A stretch of 64,000 nucleotides of DNA from Flavobacterium marginilacus (GTDB lineage Bacteria; Bacteroidota; Bacteroidia; Flavobacteriales; Flavobacteriaceae): the NCBI RefSeq assembly GCF_026870155.1, contig NZ_CP113975.1, forward strand, positions 2,790,001 to 2,854,000. The letters run 5' to 3'. Numbering within the stretch: position 1 is the first letter of the stretch; each line of letters opens with the position of its first letter. Of the stretch, positions 23,456 through 33,001 are shown in pieces. The notes beneath the pieces were generated by a model. The model worked only from the letters and a program-made list of their open reading frames with translations. It did no database searches and was not told the DNA's origin. The position numbers and the translations under genes were made by a program.

Positions 23456-23653
23456 TTATTTTGAAATATTTTGATTGAGCTGTTTTAGTTCATCTCTAAT
23501 TTCTTCAAGCACATTTAACACATCTTCTTTATAAACTTCAGAATTATTTATCTTACCACTCAAAGAACTTAAGATTCTGCGAAGCACAAACCAAATAATC
23601 AGAAAAATTAAAACACCTAAAATAGTAGGCAGAAACTCTGTAATCTTATCCAT
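23456..23653 (-). CDS. Small single-span membrane protein with coiled coil
   Basis: A 65-residue protein. One membrane helix (FLPTILGVLIFLIIWFVLRR) is followed by a charged heptad-like tail (VLNVLEEIRDELKQLNQNIS) that should form a short coiled coil. Its ATG is 4 bp after the SDR stop, so the two genes are almost certainly co-transcribed. Codon use looks coding and the frame has no internal gaps. Function unknown. Confidence 0.7.
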   Translation of the reverse strand: MDKITEFLPTILGVLIFLIIWFVLRRILSSLSGKINNSEVYKEDVLNVLEEIRDELKQLNQNISK

Positions 23654-23657
23654 AATT

Positions 23658-24461
23658 TTATAATTTATAATGATTCATAAGCATTTTTTCATACACTTGG
23701 TCAGGCAGAATTCTCTTTAATACAATAGAAAACTTCTGCGTGAAAGCGCCTACTTTATAATGAATTTTTGGACTTGGATTCTGAATAACCGCATAAACCG
23801 CTTCCGCCATTACATTAGGATTACTGCCGCTATCTACATGTTCGTTCATAGTTTTTAGGTTATTCCCGTATGATGTCTCATAAGCCGAACCTTCGATTAC
23901 CGGCGCATGAAAACGACCTGCAGCGATATTTGTAGCAAAATCTCCAGGAGCTATGTTTGTGATCTGAATTCCAAATGGTTTTACTTCCATGCGCAGAGCC
24001 TCAGTTATTAACTCTAAAGCTCCTTTTGATGCCGAATAAACACTGCGGTACGGCAGTCCCATATACCCCGCTATTGAAGTAATATTAATAATCAGCCCGG
24101 ATTGCTGCGAACGCATTTGTGGCAGTACAGCTTTAATAACCTCAATTGGACCAAAGAAATTAGTCTCAAAATTATTTTTGATTTCTTCCATTGGAATTTC
24201 TTCCAAAGGCCCGGTAATACCAACTCCTGCATTGTTAATTACAACATCCAGTTTCCCAGAAATTGCTATAACCTTGGCTGCAGCCAAATGAATAGAATCT
24301 GCATTTCTGACATCCAAGGCAATTAAAGGAAAAACAGAATTTACAATCTTATCAGGATTTCTGCTGGTTCCGTACACCACAAATCCTTTATGATGCAGAA
24401 ATTCACCAATAGATTTCCCAATACCTGATGATCCTCCTGTAATTAAAACAACTTTACTCAT
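23658..24461 (-). CDS. Short-chain dehydrogenase/reductase
   Basis: A 267-residue Rossmann-fold oxidoreductase. The coenzyme loop is TGGSSGIGKSIGE with TSRNPDK (Arg at the NADP-favouring position), NNAGVGITG is the core motif, ITSIAG carries the catalytic Ser, and YSASKGALE the Tyr-x-x-x-Lys pair. PGDFATNIA closes the site. The classical SDR type is clear, the substrate is not. It is followed directly by the small coiled-coil membrane protein. Confidence 0.9.
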   Translation of the reverse strand: MSKVVLITGGSSGIGKSIGEFLHHKGFVVYGTSRNPDKIVNSVFPLIALDVRNADSIHLAAAKVIAISGKLDVVINNAGVGITGPLEEIPMEEIKNNFETNFFGPIEVIKAVLPQMRSQQSGLIINITSIAGYMGLPYRSVYSASKGALELITEALRMEVKPFGIQITNIAPGDFATNIAAGRFHAPVIEGSAYETSYGNNLKTMNEHVDSGSNPNVMAEAVYAVIQNPSPKIHYKVGAFTQKFSIVLKRILPDQVYEKMLMNHYKL

Positions 24462-24567
24462 GTCTTAGTTTATAAATTATATTGAGTTAGAAATGGCTAA
24501 AAATAAAAAAATCCTCCCGAGGGAAGACTAAAATTCACAAAATTCTTGGATTAAAAAAATAAAAAAT

Positions 24568-24660
24568 GGCAAGCGGTCTACATCGCACCGCTCAACCACG
24601 TACCCTTGCTATGTTCCCATCCTGGGGGAGTCTGCAGGAGCTGGTCGTGTAGGACTTGCC
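24568..24660 (-). ncRNA. ffs: Signal recognition particle RNA, small bacterial type
   Basis: On the minus strand the RNA begins GGCAAGTCCTACA and ends TGTAGACCGCTTGCC, which pair as a long terminal stem. The apical part CCCCCAGGATGGGAACATAGCAAGGGTA matches the conserved SRP domain IV layout (CCAGG, then GGAA, then AGCA and GGGTA). A run of T follows the 3' end at 24566-24553. The RNA binds Ffh and guides membrane-protein mRNAs to FtsY. Length about 93 nt fits the short form without an Alu domain. Confidence 0.88.
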
Positions 24661-24664
24661 GGTG

Positions 24665-24694
24665 CAAATATACAACCTTTTTATATTTTTGCAA
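24665..24694 (-). promoter_or_regulatory. Promoter of the SRP RNA
   Basis: On the minus strand TTG (24694-24692) is followed after 19 nt by TATATTTG (24672-24665). This is a full match to the Flavobacterium TTG-N(17-23)-TAnnTTTG promoter, placed a few bases before the predicted RNA 5' end. Confidence 0.85.
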
Positions 24695-24749
24695 GCGCTT
24701 TGCACTAATAAAATAACTATTGTATATTGGTCTCTTCAAATTTTAAAAC

Positions 24750-25799
24750 ATGAAAAAACATAACTTATTAATTGCCATTTTATTAGGAACCTCATTAATT
24801 GGGTGCGGAGATACAAAAAAAGGTGAAAATTCTTTGTTCACTATTGATGATTCTGCTTTTCCTGCTCATTTTACCACTCCAGAATCAGTTTCTATTGGAA
24901 TTTTAAATCCAAATTCGAAAGAAATTGACAGCATTGCTTACTTTGTAAACGACAAAAAAGTAGGAAGCACTAAAGGTACTGAAAAATTTAAGTTTGAATT
25001 AAAAGACCAAAAATTAGGATATCAATTCCTGAAAGCAACCATTTATTTTGGCTCAGATTCATCAGATGCAACTAAAAGAATAGAACTAGTATCAAATGTC
25101 ACCCCAAAATTATTGAATTACAAAATCGTTAATACTTACCCACACGATACGGCATCGTTTACTGAAGGTCTAGAATTTCACAATGATACTTTATGTGAAA
25201 GTACGGGACAAAAAGGAACCTCCTATTTTAGAAAATACGATTATAAAACCGGTAAAATTTACAAGCAGATTGATTTAGATTCAATATATTTTGGAGAAGG
25301 AATCACTTTTGTAAATGGTAAATTATATCAATTAACATGGCTGGAAAAAACTGGTTTTGTATATGATGCCAAAACATTGAAACTTGAAAAAACATTTACT
25401 TACGATAAAGACATTGAAGGCTGGGGAATGACAAATGACGGAACATATATTTACCAAACTGACAAAACTGAAAAAATCTGGAAAATGGATCCAAAAACCC
25501 AAAAAATGATTGACTATATCAATGTATATTCCGGTGAATCAAAAATCAAAGCCATCAATGAACTGGAATGGATCAACGGAAAAATCTACACCAATGTTTT
25601 CGAAAAGGATGCCATTGCAGTTGTAGACCCTAAAACAGGTGCTGTTGAAGGAATTCTAGACATGTCAGGACTGCGTAAATTAGTAAAAGTCACAGATGGA
25701 GACGTTTTAAACGGAATTGCTTATAACCCAAAAACTAAAACCATTTTTGTTACTGGAAAAAATTGGAACAAAATGTTTGAAATAACGGTTTCTGAATAA
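24750..25799 (+). CDS. Glutaminyl-peptide cyclotransferase (beta-propeller type), lipoprotein
   Basis: A 349-residue lipoprotein (signal ending in GTSLIGCGDT, Cys19). After an N-terminal beta domain of about 100 residues comes the five-bladed propeller of the plant/bacterial glutaminyl cyclase family: YPHDTASFTEGLEF, then STGQKGTSYFRKYD, IYFGEGITFVNGKLYQLTW, INELEWINGKIYTNVF and DVLNGIAYNPKTKTIFVTGK. The enzyme turns N-terminal Gln into pyroglutamate. It probably acts in the periplasm or on the envelope; in Bacteroidota such an enzyme may trim proteins whose signal cleavage leaves Gln first. It is monocistronic, upstream of hutI with a repeat-rich gap of 118 bp. Confidence 0.88.
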   Translation: MKKHNLLIAILLGTSLIGCGDTKKGENSLFTIDDSAFPAHFTTPESVSIGILNPNSKEIDSIAYFVNDKKVGSTKGTEKFKFELKDQKLGYQFLKATIYFGSDSSDATKRIELVSNVTPKLLNYKIVNTYPHDTASFTEGLEFHNDTLCESTGQKGTSYFRKYDYKTGKIYKQIDLDSIYFGEGITFVNGKLYQLTWLEKTGFVYDAKTLKLEKTFTYDKDIEGWGMTNDGTYIYQTDKTEKIWKMDPKTQKMIDYINVYSGESKIKAINELEWINGKIYTNVFEKDAIAVVDPKTGAVEGILDMSGLRKLVKVTDGDVLNGIAYNPKTKTIFVTGKNWNKMFEITVSE

Positions 25800-25805
25800 C
25801 AAAAA

Positions 25806-25905
25806 AATAGCACAAACACGAATTTCACAGATTTCACGAATTATTACGTGATAATTTGTGACTCGACCGAAGGGAATAGGCGGAGCAAATTTGTGTTTTA
25901 TATAA
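25806..25905. repeat. CACGAATT-type intergenic palindrome
   Basis: Between the cyclotransferase and hutI. GCACAAACACGAATTTCAC and ATTTCACGAATT on the left face CAAATTTGTGTTTTATA on the right, allowing an imperfect hairpin. The words resemble those inside the repeat at 7853-7975. Confidence 0.45.
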
Positions 25906-25917
25906 TATCCATAAAAA

Positions 25918-27156
25918 ATGATTACTCTTATTACCAATATAAAAGAACTACTTCAAGTCAGAGAAAGTTCTGTTTTAAAAGTTTCCGGAGCAGAAATGGC
26001 TGTTTTGCCAACAATCAAGAATGCTTTTTTACTCCTTAAAGATGATTTGATTGCCGATTTTGGTTCTATGGACAATTTGCCAAAAATGTCCGCAGATACT
26101 ACTATTGATGCTGCTGGAAAAATTGTTCTCCCGTCTTGGTGTGACAGCCACACCCATATTGTGTATGCGGGCAGCCGCGAACAGGAATTTGTAGACCGCA
26201 TAAATGGAATGACTTATGAGGAAATTGCAAATCGTGGTGGCGGCATCTTAAATTCAGCAAAAAAACTAAACGAAACTTCTGAAGAAGATATTTTCAATCA
26301 ATCCAAAGCTCGGTTGGAAGAAGTAATTCAGCTGGGAACGGGAGCAGTCGAAATTAAATCTGGATACGGATTAACTGTTGAAGGAGAACTCAAAATGCTT
26401 CGCGTAATTCAGCAGTTATCTAAAAACTACCCCATAACAATAAAAGCAACTTTTCTTGGCGCACACGCCTTCCCCAGCGCTTTTAAAAACAATAAAAAAG
26501 GATACATTGACAGCATTATAAATGAAATGCTTCCAGAAATTGCCAAAAACAAATCAGCCGATTTTATTGATGTATTTTGTGAAACCGGTTATTTCTCAGC
26601 TGAAGAAACAGAACAGATTATGGAAGCAGGAATTCAATTTGGCCTAAAGCCAAAAATCCATGTTAATCAATTCAATTCAATTGGAGGAATTCAAGCTGGT
26701 ATTAAATATAATGCTCTTTCAGTAGATCATTTAGAAATCATGAATACCGAGGATATTGAAGCTTTAAAAAACACTGAAACAATGCCAGTTGCTCTGCCAT
26801 CCTGTTCTTATTTTTTAAGCATTCCTTATACTCCCGCTCGCCAAATGATAGCTGCTGGTCTTCCTTTGGCACTGGCAACAGATTACAACCCTGGTTCTAC
26901 TCCATCTGGAAACATGAATTTTGTAGTCGCGACCGCCTGCATCAAAATGAAAATGACACCCGAAGAAGCTATTAATGCTGCAACCCTTAATGGAGCTTAT
27001 GCGATGGGGATTTCAAATACCCACGGAAGTATTACAATAGGAAAAAAAGCGAATCTGATTATAACAAAAAAAATCCCGTCCTATTATCAATTGCCTTATG
27101 CTTTTGGAAGCAATTTAATTGACTGCGTGATATTAAATGGAAAAAAATATTTATAA
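25918..27156 (+). CDS. hutI: Imidazolonepropionase
   Basis: A 412-residue cytoplasmic amidohydrolase that opens the imidazolone ring in the third step of histidine breakdown. The metal pair is in CDSHTHIVYAGSRE (His-x-His), with further ligands in FLGAHAFP, IHVNQFNSIGG and ALATDYNPGS. The phrase GTGAVEIKSGYGL is characteristic of HutI. Length matches the family. hutG lies 1 kb away on the same strand, with a minus-strand gene between; hutH and hutU are not in this window. Confidence 0.95.
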   Translation: MITLITNIKELLQVRESSVLKVSGAEMAVLPTIKNAFLLLKDDLIADFGSMDNLPKMSADTTIDAAGKIVLPSWCDSHTHIVYAGSREQEFVDRINGMTYEEIANRGGGILNSAKKLNETSEEDIFNQSKARLEEVIQLGTGAVEIKSGYGLTVEGELKMLRVIQQLSKNYPITIKATFLGAHAFPSAFKNNKKGYIDSIINEMLPEIAKNKSADFIDVFCETGYFSAEETEQIMEAGIQFGLKPKIHVNQFNSIGGIQAGIKYNALSVDHLEIMNTEDIEALKNTETMPVALPSCSYFLSIPYTPARQMIAAGLPLALATDYNPGSTPSGNMNFVVATACIKMKMTPEEAINAATLNGAYAMGISNTHGSITIGKKANLIITKKIPSYYQLPYAFGSNLIDCVILNGKKYL

Positions 27157-27181
27157 TTTTCATGGCTAATTTAGCACAAAA

Positions 27182-27215
27182 AAAGAGCGGTATCCTAATT
27201 TGAGTACCGCTCTTT
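27182..27215. terminator. Bidirectional terminator between hutI and the coiled-coil gene
   Basis: AAAGAGCGGTA pairs with TACCGCTCTTT. A/T runs flank both sides. It lies between two convergent stop codons and can serve both genes. Confidence 0.85.
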
Positions 27216-27233
27216 TTATATAATGTAAAATTC

Positions 27234-28109
27234 TTATTTCAAAGAAAAACTTGATGATGATACTAATTGATCTTTATCATAAACATTTACAGCATATTGA
27301 CCTTTTTCAAAGTTTTTACCAGCTAAATCCTGAGAAACCTGAACTGTTTTATTCTCATATTTTACACTTGAGACAAAACTATACGTTAATTCTTTTTCTC
27401 CAAAAGTAACTTTCTTAGCTTCACCCAAAACATTGTTTTTACTGTCAATTACCTGCACATAATAATCTTTATCTCCAGATTTTGCAATTGAATTTTCAGC
27501 AATGGTAAAGCTTATTTTAAGAACATTCGCTCTGCTTGCTTTGTCAGTTGCTATTTCTTTTCCAGAGCTTTTTAATTTGTAAGCTGCAGTCTGTAAATTC
27601 AAAACAGATAATTTACCTCCTTTTTCAACTGTTTTAGCCAACTCTTCGTTTTGACCAACTAAAACTTCATTGAATTTTTTTGATTCTCCTAAAACAACTA
27701 CTGTACTGTCACGCTGATTTGTTAAAGTAACATTTTGTTTTTTCAAACCTTCATTTTCCTGCATTAATTCTTTCATGTGTCCTTGCAGGGCTTTAACCTG
27801 ATTTCTGTATTTTGACAAATCGCCATTTGATTTTTTAAGCTCATCCATCAAATTGACTACTTTATCTCTTTCCTGCAGTAACTCTTCAGACATAGAAGTA
27901 TTTTCTGCAATTGCTGCATCATAAGTTGCTTTAAGATCCTGTAAATCTTTCATGACAGATTCTTTTTCTGAACCTACTTTCACGATTTCAGTATGAACTG
28001 AATCAACCTCTGAAGACATTTTAAAAATATAAACTAAACTCCCAACTAATAAAATAGCCAAAACAGCTATGACAGCTTTAAGACTTGAATTGTTTTTTTG
28101 ATTTTCCAT
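27234..28109 (-). CDS. Membrane-anchored coiled-coil protein
   Basis: A 291-residue protein with one N-terminal membrane helix (LKAVIAVLAILLVGSLVYIF), then about 120 residues of heptad-rich coiled coil (EKESVMKDLQDLKATYDAAI and on to LKKQNVTLTNQRD), and a beta-rich C-terminal domain of about 110 residues (VLKISFTIAENSIA; DYYVQVIDSKNNVLGEAKKV; YAVNVYDKDQLVSSSSFSLK). The orientation suggests that the coiled coil and beta domain face the periplasm. It is conserved in flavobacteria and sometimes labelled SMC-like because of the coiled coil, but there is no ATPase. Function unknown. It sits divergent from hutG. Confidence 0.75.
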   Translation of the reverse strand: MENQKNNSSLKAVIAVLAILLVGSLVYIFKMSSEVDSVHTEIVKVGSEKESVMKDLQDLKATYDAAIAENTSMSEELLQERDKVVNLMDELKKSNGDLSKYRNQVKALQGHMKELMQENEGLKKQNVTLTNQRDSTVVVLGESKKFNEVLVGQNEELAKTVEKGGKLSVLNLQTAAYKLKSSGKEIATDKASRANVLKISFTIAENSIAKSGDKDYYVQVIDSKNNVLGEAKKVTFGEKELTYSFVSSVKYENKTVQVSQDLAGKNFEKGQYAVNVYDKDQLVSSSSFSLK

Positions 28110-28195
28110 GTTAAAATATAATTGTTTTCTACAAATTTAATAATATATATAACGCAACTTAAATCAATTATATTATTTTTGAAAAATATTTTTTT

Positions 28196-29236
28196 ATGGA
28201 AAAACTTATTACATTCAGTATTAACGACCTAGCAAAAGTAACCAATCACAGAAGCGGTGAAATTAAATTTGGCGAGAAAATACTTGTTGTTCCCAAAGAT
28301 ACAGACCCTATCGATTTTATAAAAAACAGTGAAGCCAAATTCGTTTTATTTGGAATTCCTGAAGACATTGGAGTCAGAGCAAATTATGGAAGACCTGGAG
28401 CAGCATCTGCCTGGCAGAGTGCGATACAAAGTATTGCAAATATTCAGCATAACCGTTTTTCAAAAGGTAATCAAATTATTGTTTTAGGACATTTGAATGT
28501 TCAGTCTGAAATGAAAGAGGTAGAAAATCTTGATTTTAATGACATTGATGACCGGTCAAAATTAAGCCAGTTAGTAGAACGAATTGACAAAGAGGTTTCC
28601 CATATTATCTGCAAAATCATTCAGGCCGGAAAAATCCCGATAGTAATTGGCGGAGGACACAATAATTCCTATGGAAATATAAAAGGAGCCGCTCTGGCAA
28701 AAGGGAAAGCCATAAATGCTGTCAATTTTGATGCGCATTCTGATTTCAGAATTCTGGAAGGCCGTCATAGCGGTAATGGATTCTCATATGCTTATGAAGA
28801 AGGCTTTTTAAAAAAATATTTCATTTTTGGTCTGCATGAAAATTACACCTCCAAAAGTGTTTTGGATATTATAAAAAAAATTGAAGACCGGGTTCGATAC
28901 AATACTTACGACAGCGTTAACATCAGAAAAGAAAAAGTTTTTTCTGATGAAATGGCAAACGCTCTTGATTTCATTAAAAATGATCCTTTCGGAATTGAAA
29001 TTGATTTGGATGCGATTCCAAATATTGCAAGCAGTGCAATGACTCTAAGCGGTTTTTCAATTGAAGAGCTTCGTCAGTTTGTTTCATTTTTTGCCAAAAA
29101 TAAAAACGCAGCTTATCTGCATATTTGTGAAGGAGCTCCTGATTTAGGAGAAGACAAAAACAATCATTTAATTGGAAAACTAATAGGATATTTAGTAACT
29201 GATTTCATGAAATCTCATAATTCAATTGAAGCCTAA
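28196..29236 (+). CDS. hutG: Formimidoylglutamase (arginase family)
   Basis: A 346-residue Mn-dependent hydrolase of the arginase/ureohydrolase family. The metal motifs are GGGHNNSYGN, NFDAHSDFR and GIEIDLDAI. With hutI nearby, the most likely reaction is formimidoyl-glutamate to glutamate and formamide, the last step of histidine catabolism; an agmatinase or arginase cannot be excluded by motif alone. VRANYGRPGAASAWQ is also a family feature. A TAnnTTTG box (28174-28181) lies just upstream, without a clear TTG partner. Confidence 0.88.
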   Translation: MEKLITFSINDLAKVTNHRSGEIKFGEKILVVPKDTDPIDFIKNSEAKFVLFGIPEDIGVRANYGRPGAASAWQSAIQSIANIQHNRFSKGNQIIVLGHLNVQSEMKEVENLDFNDIDDRSKLSQLVERIDKEVSHIICKIIQAGKIPIVIGGGHNNSYGNIKGAALAKGKAINAVNFDAHSDFRILEGRHSGNGFSYAYEEGFLKKYFIFGLHENYTSKSVLDIIKKIEDRVRYNTYDSVNIRKEKVFSDEMANALDFIKNDPFGIEIDLDAIPNIASSAMTLSGFSIEELRQFVSFFAKNKNAAYLHICEGAPDLGEDKNNHLIGKLIGYLVTDFMKSHNSIEA

Positions 29237-29271
29237 AATAAAAGAAACCGCACCGCTTAAAAGTAAAATAA

Positions 29272-29301
29272 TTCTCATCCAAAATAATAACACTATCTTT
29301 G
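29272..29301 (+). promoter_or_regulatory. Promoter of the DEAD-box helicase gene
   Basis: TATCTTTG (29294-29301) is a perfect -7 box. TTC at 29272-29274, 19 nt upstream, takes the place of the -33 TTG. The box is 46 nt before the ATG. Confidence 0.55.
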
Positions 29302-29347
29302 CGCCCTTATCTATGTACTAAATACAAGATATTTTAATTTCAAAAAT

Positions 29348-30598
29348 ATGTTATTCGAAGATTTATCACTTTCAAAAAGTATACAAAAGGCCGTATTTGA
29401 AGAAGGCTATACAGAAGCAACACCTATTCAGGAACAATCAATACCGATTGTATTAGCCGGAAAAGATCTGATTGGCTGTGCGCAGACCGGAACTGGAAAA
29501 ACTGCTGCTTTTGCAATTCCTATCATCCATCAATTACACCGAATCGTAGGCTCATCAAAAAAAGCAAAAGTAGTCCGTGCACTTGTTGTAACGCCTACAA
29601 GAGAATTAGCCGTTCAGATTGGACAGAGTTTTGACACTTACGGCAAATATACTAATCTGACGCAGTTAACGCTTTTTGGAGGTGTATCACAAAACCCGCA
29701 GGTTGATGCCTTAAAAAATGGAGTTGACATCGTAATTGCAACGCCAGGACGCTTATTAGACCTGCATAAGCAAGGTTTTATCGATTTGAATCATCTGCAT
29801 ACTTTGGTATTGGATGAAGCCGATCAGATGCTTGATATGGGCTTTGTTAACGATGTCAAAAAAATTGTAAAGCTAACGCCAAAGAACAGACAGACTCTTT
29901 TCTTTTCGGCAACAATGCCAATCGCAATCAGAGAATTAGCCGAAATGTTCCTGACAGATCCTGAAACAGTAACTGTTTCTCCTGTTTCATCAACTGCCGA
30001 AAATGTGGAACAGCGTATTTATTTTGTTGAAAAATCAGAAAAAAGAAATTTATTATACCACCTGATTAAAAATGAAAATTTATCAAATGTTCTAATTTTC
30101 TCCAGAACAAAACATGGTGCAGACAATGTTGTTAAAGCTTTGAGGAAGAAAGATATTCCTGCCGAAGCCATTCATGGTGATAAATCACAAAACGCAAGAC
30201 AGCGTGTATTAGACGCATTTAAAAACAAAGAAGTTGGTGTTCTTGTAGCCACAGATATTGCAGCGCGAGGAATTGATATTGACCAGCTGCCTTTTGTAAT
30301 CAATTTTGACCTGCCTAATATCCCTGAAACTTATGTTCACCGAATTGGCAGAACTGGACGCGCAGGAAATGGCGGTATAGCAATCTCTTTCTGCAGTAAG
30401 GATGAGAAAGATTACTGGAAAGATATTCAAAAACTTATAAAAGTAAATGTTGAAACTATAGACAATCATCCTTATCCGTGGCATTCTGGAAATCCTGTTG
30501 CTGACAGCAATCCTCCTAAAAATTCAAATCGAAGCGGAGGTGCTCACAAATCCAGAAAATCGAATGCTTCAAAGCAAAATAAAAAACGCTGGTATTAA
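29348..30598 (+). CDS. DEAD-box RNA helicase, RhlE-like
   Basis: A 416-residue ATP-dependent RNA helicase. All core motifs are seen: Q motif YTEATPIQEQSIP, Walker A AQTGTGKT, PTRELA, TPGRLLD, DEAD in VLDEADQMLD, SAT, then ATDIAARGIDI and HRIGRTGRAG. The last 45 residues are a short basic, low-complexity tail (SNRSGGAHKSRKSNASKQNK) that likely binds RNA. It would act in ribosome assembly or RNA turnover, often in cold adaptation. It is monocistronic with its own promoter and terminator. Confidence 0.93.
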   Translation: MLFEDLSLSKSIQKAVFEEGYTEATPIQEQSIPIVLAGKDLIGCAQTGTGKTAAFAIPIIHQLHRIVGSSKKAKVVRALVVTPTRELAVQIGQSFDTYGKYTNLTQLTLFGGVSQNPQVDALKNGVDIVIATPGRLLDLHKQGFIDLNHLHTLVLDEADQMLDMGFVNDVKKIVKLTPKNRQTLFFSATMPIAIRELAEMFLTDPETVTVSPVSSTAENVEQRIYFVEKSEKRNLLYHLIKNENLSNVLIFSRTKHGADNVVKALRKKDIPAEAIHGDKSQNARQRVLDAFKNKEVGVLVATDIAARGIDIDQLPFVINFDLPNIPETYVHRIGRTGRAGNGGIAISFCSKDEKDYWKDIQKLIKVNVETIDNHPYPWHSGNPVADSNPPKNSNRSGGAHKSRKSNASKQNKKRWY

Positions 30599-30635
30599 GA
30601 AATTTATAATTTCAAGCACCCCTAAATAGTTTAAG

Positions 30636-30675
30636 AACATCTTATAAAATACAATTTATAAGATGTTTTTTTTTG
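30636..30675 (+). terminator. Intrinsic terminator of the helicase gene
   Basis: AACATCTTATAAA pairs with TTTATAAGATGTT and is followed by a T-rich run. It is 40 bp after the helicase stop. Confidence 0.85.
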
Positions 30676-30695
30676 TATAAAAGCACAGCCACATA

Positions 30696-32903
30696 CTAAA
30701 CTATTGTTTTGAATTTTAGAATGTGACAATTTATAACTTTAAACAATTGAACAGATTCAAACGGTTTTACAATGATATCATTTATTCCTGCTGCTATTGC
30801 TTCATCAGTAATTTCATTTTTATCAAAAGCCGTTAATGCAATAATAGGCGTTTCAATTCCTTCCTGCCTTATTCGTCTGGAAGTTTCAAATCCATTCATC
30901 AAAGGCATATTAATATCCATTAGAATAATATCAAACTCCTCCTGGCCTAAAATTTCCAAAGCCATAAAACCATCATCAACAACTTTGCAGGAATAGTTGT
31001 TTTTCTCCATAGTTTTTTTGGTAATCAATTGATTAATATGATTATCCTCAACTACGAGCACTTTAAAGATTTGATTAGAATTCAAATCAACTTGTATATT
31101 ATTTATCATTTCATTAGTCTTCTCAGAGTTACATTCAAAATCAACACAAAAGGTAAAACTTGTTCCCTTTCCCAATTCGCTTTCAACAATAATATCGCTG
31201 CCAAAAAGTTCCAGCAGTCTCTTCACAATAGACAACCCTAGCCCAGTTCCTTGATAATCGAGCTCTTTCCTGCCTACCTGAACAAACTTATCAAAAATCT
31301 TACCTTGATCCAAAGGAGCAATACCTATTCCATTATCTTTTATTTTAATTTCAATAGAATTTATTTCTCCTACAGTTTGTATTTGTTTTGCTATTATTTC
31401 AACCTTTCCATTTTTTGTAAACTTTAATGCATTACTAACTAAATTCATCAAAATTTGAGCAAATCGAAGTTTGTCGCCAATTAAACTTTCAGGAATTAAT
31501 GGATCAACGTCAATGTATATTTTATTATTGTTTTTTTTGGAAATAAATGATAATGAATTTTTAATCATATATAATTCATCAGTCAGATTAAATATCATCT
31601 GATCCAAAACTATTTTATTTTCTTCAATTTTATTAATCTGCAGAATATCATTTACCAATGACAATAAATAGCGTGCAGAAAATTTTAAAGAATTTAAATG
31701 CGGACTTTTTTCAAGCTCTTTATGCTCTTCCAAAAGCAGATCAGCAATACCAACAACGCCATACAAGGGAGTTCTTAATTCATGGCTTATCGTGGATATA
31801 AACTGTGTTTTCAGCAAAGCTGATTCTTCGGCTTTCTTATTAGCAATAACCAGTTCTTGATTTGCAAGCAGTAAATCGGCATTTGATTTTAATCTAAACC
31901 TGTTGTTTTTAATTAATGAATTCAGGAAAAGCAATAAAACGAAAGTCGCAATTATAAAAAGTAAAACAATGATTCTTGATTTTTTTAAACTCTGAAACTG
32001 CAGGTCTTTTTCATTTTCAATTTTATCAATAGTTCGTTTGTATTCGTCCAGCTGAAAATTAATCCCTTCAACATTTGCCTTTTCTAATTTTTCTTCAGCA
32101 TAAATTTCCTCATTAAGACGTGTATAGACCTGCAGGTTCTCATAGGCTTCTTTATATTTTTTCTGCTTTAATAAAAGCTTAGAATATTCCAAATGAGAAA
32201 ATGACAAATCTGATTTTTCATTGAGTTCCTTACCAAGCCGAATCGCTTTCTGGAAATGAAAATCTGCTTTTTTGTCTTCATTTTTATAATTGCAGTACAT
32301 ACCGTTAAGCATATTAAGCACTACTACTACAAAATTATTTTTATGTTTTTTATAATATGAATTAATTATCTTTAAACTTTGTTCTCCTTCTTTAAACTTG
32401 CCGATATCGAAAAGTGCCCAGGTTAAATTGAGATTAGTAAAAGCTGTTTGGGAAGAATCTGCAATTTTTTTACTGTATTCAATTGCTCTGCGGTAATGAA
32501 GAATTCCTTTATTGTAGTTCTTTTTTTCAAAACAATACATATTTCCCAGATTGTTATTAATCCTTTGTTTTATAGTATCATTTTGAGTTAAATCTGCATG
32601 GCTTAAAGCTTTATCGTAATAAAAAATAGCTTTATCAAATTCTGCCAAAGCATTAAAATTGGCTGCAACATTATTATAATTTTCAGCAATAAGAAGGTTG
32701 TCTTTTATGTAAATCGCTTTTTGCAAAGCCAATCTGGAAATCAATAAAGATTTTTCAAAATCTCCAGATTCTCTTAACTTTGTCGCAGATTTAATTAACC
32801 CATTAATTTCCTTCTTAGCAGGCAGTTGAGTCTGTCCAATTAAAGCTGTTCCTAAAAAATTAAACCAGAGAATAAATAATAAAACTATCCTTATTGGGGG
32901 CAT
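30696..32903 (-). CDS. Hybrid histidine kinase with TPR sensor region
   Basis: A 735-residue inner-membrane protein. A signal/anchor is followed by about 270 residues of tetratricopeptide-like helices (AENYNNVAANFNALAEFDKA; NNNLGNMYCFEKKNYNKG) in the periplasm, one membrane helix (about 311-329), a HisKA domain with FISTISHELRTPLYGVVG (His374), and HATPase motifs (LMNLVSNALKFTKNG; IKDNGIGIAP; GTGLGLSIVK). A C-terminal receiver follows (VLVVEDNHINQLI; phospho-Asp in IILMDINMPLMNG). No DNA-binding output exists, so phosphate must pass to another protein. No partner gene is adjacent; it is an orphan. Confidence 0.92.
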   Translation of the reverse strand: MPPIRIVLLFILWFNFLGTALIGQTQLPAKKEINGLIKSATKLRESGDFEKSLLISRLALQKAIYIKDNLLIAENYNNVAANFNALAEFDKAIFYYDKALSHADLTQNDTIKQRINNNLGNMYCFEKKNYNKGILHYRRAIEYSKKIADSSQTAFTNLNLTWALFDIGKFKEGEQSLKIINSYYKKHKNNFVVVVLNMLNGMYCNYKNEDKKADFHFQKAIRLGKELNEKSDLSFSHLEYSKLLLKQKKYKEAYENLQVYTRLNEEIYAEEKLEKANVEGINFQLDEYKRTIDKIENEKDLQFQSLKKSRIIVLLFIIATFVLLLFLNSLIKNNRFRLKSNADLLLANQELVIANKKAEESALLKTQFISTISHELRTPLYGVVGIADLLLEEHKELEKSPHLNSLKFSARYLLSLVNDILQINKIEENKIVLDQMIFNLTDELYMIKNSLSFISKKNNNKIYIDVDPLIPESLIGDKLRFAQILMNLVSNALKFTKNGKVEIIAKQIQTVGEINSIEIKIKDNGIGIAPLDQGKIFDKFVQVGRKELDYQGTGLGLSIVKRLLELFGSDIIVESELGKGTSFTFCVDFECNSEKTNEMINNIQVDLNSNQIFKVLVVEDNHINQLITKKTMEKNNYSCKVVDDGFMALEILGQEEFDIILMDINMPLMNGFETSRRIRQEGIETPIIALTAFDKNEITDEAIAAGINDIIVKPFESVQLFKVINCHILKFKTIV

Positions 32904-33001
32904 AATAGATGTTGTTTCTCCAAATGTACATCAAAATATACAATTTTAGAGCATTTGTACTGAGAATATTTCAAAGAATCTATTTTGGCATAAAAATAAA
33001 A

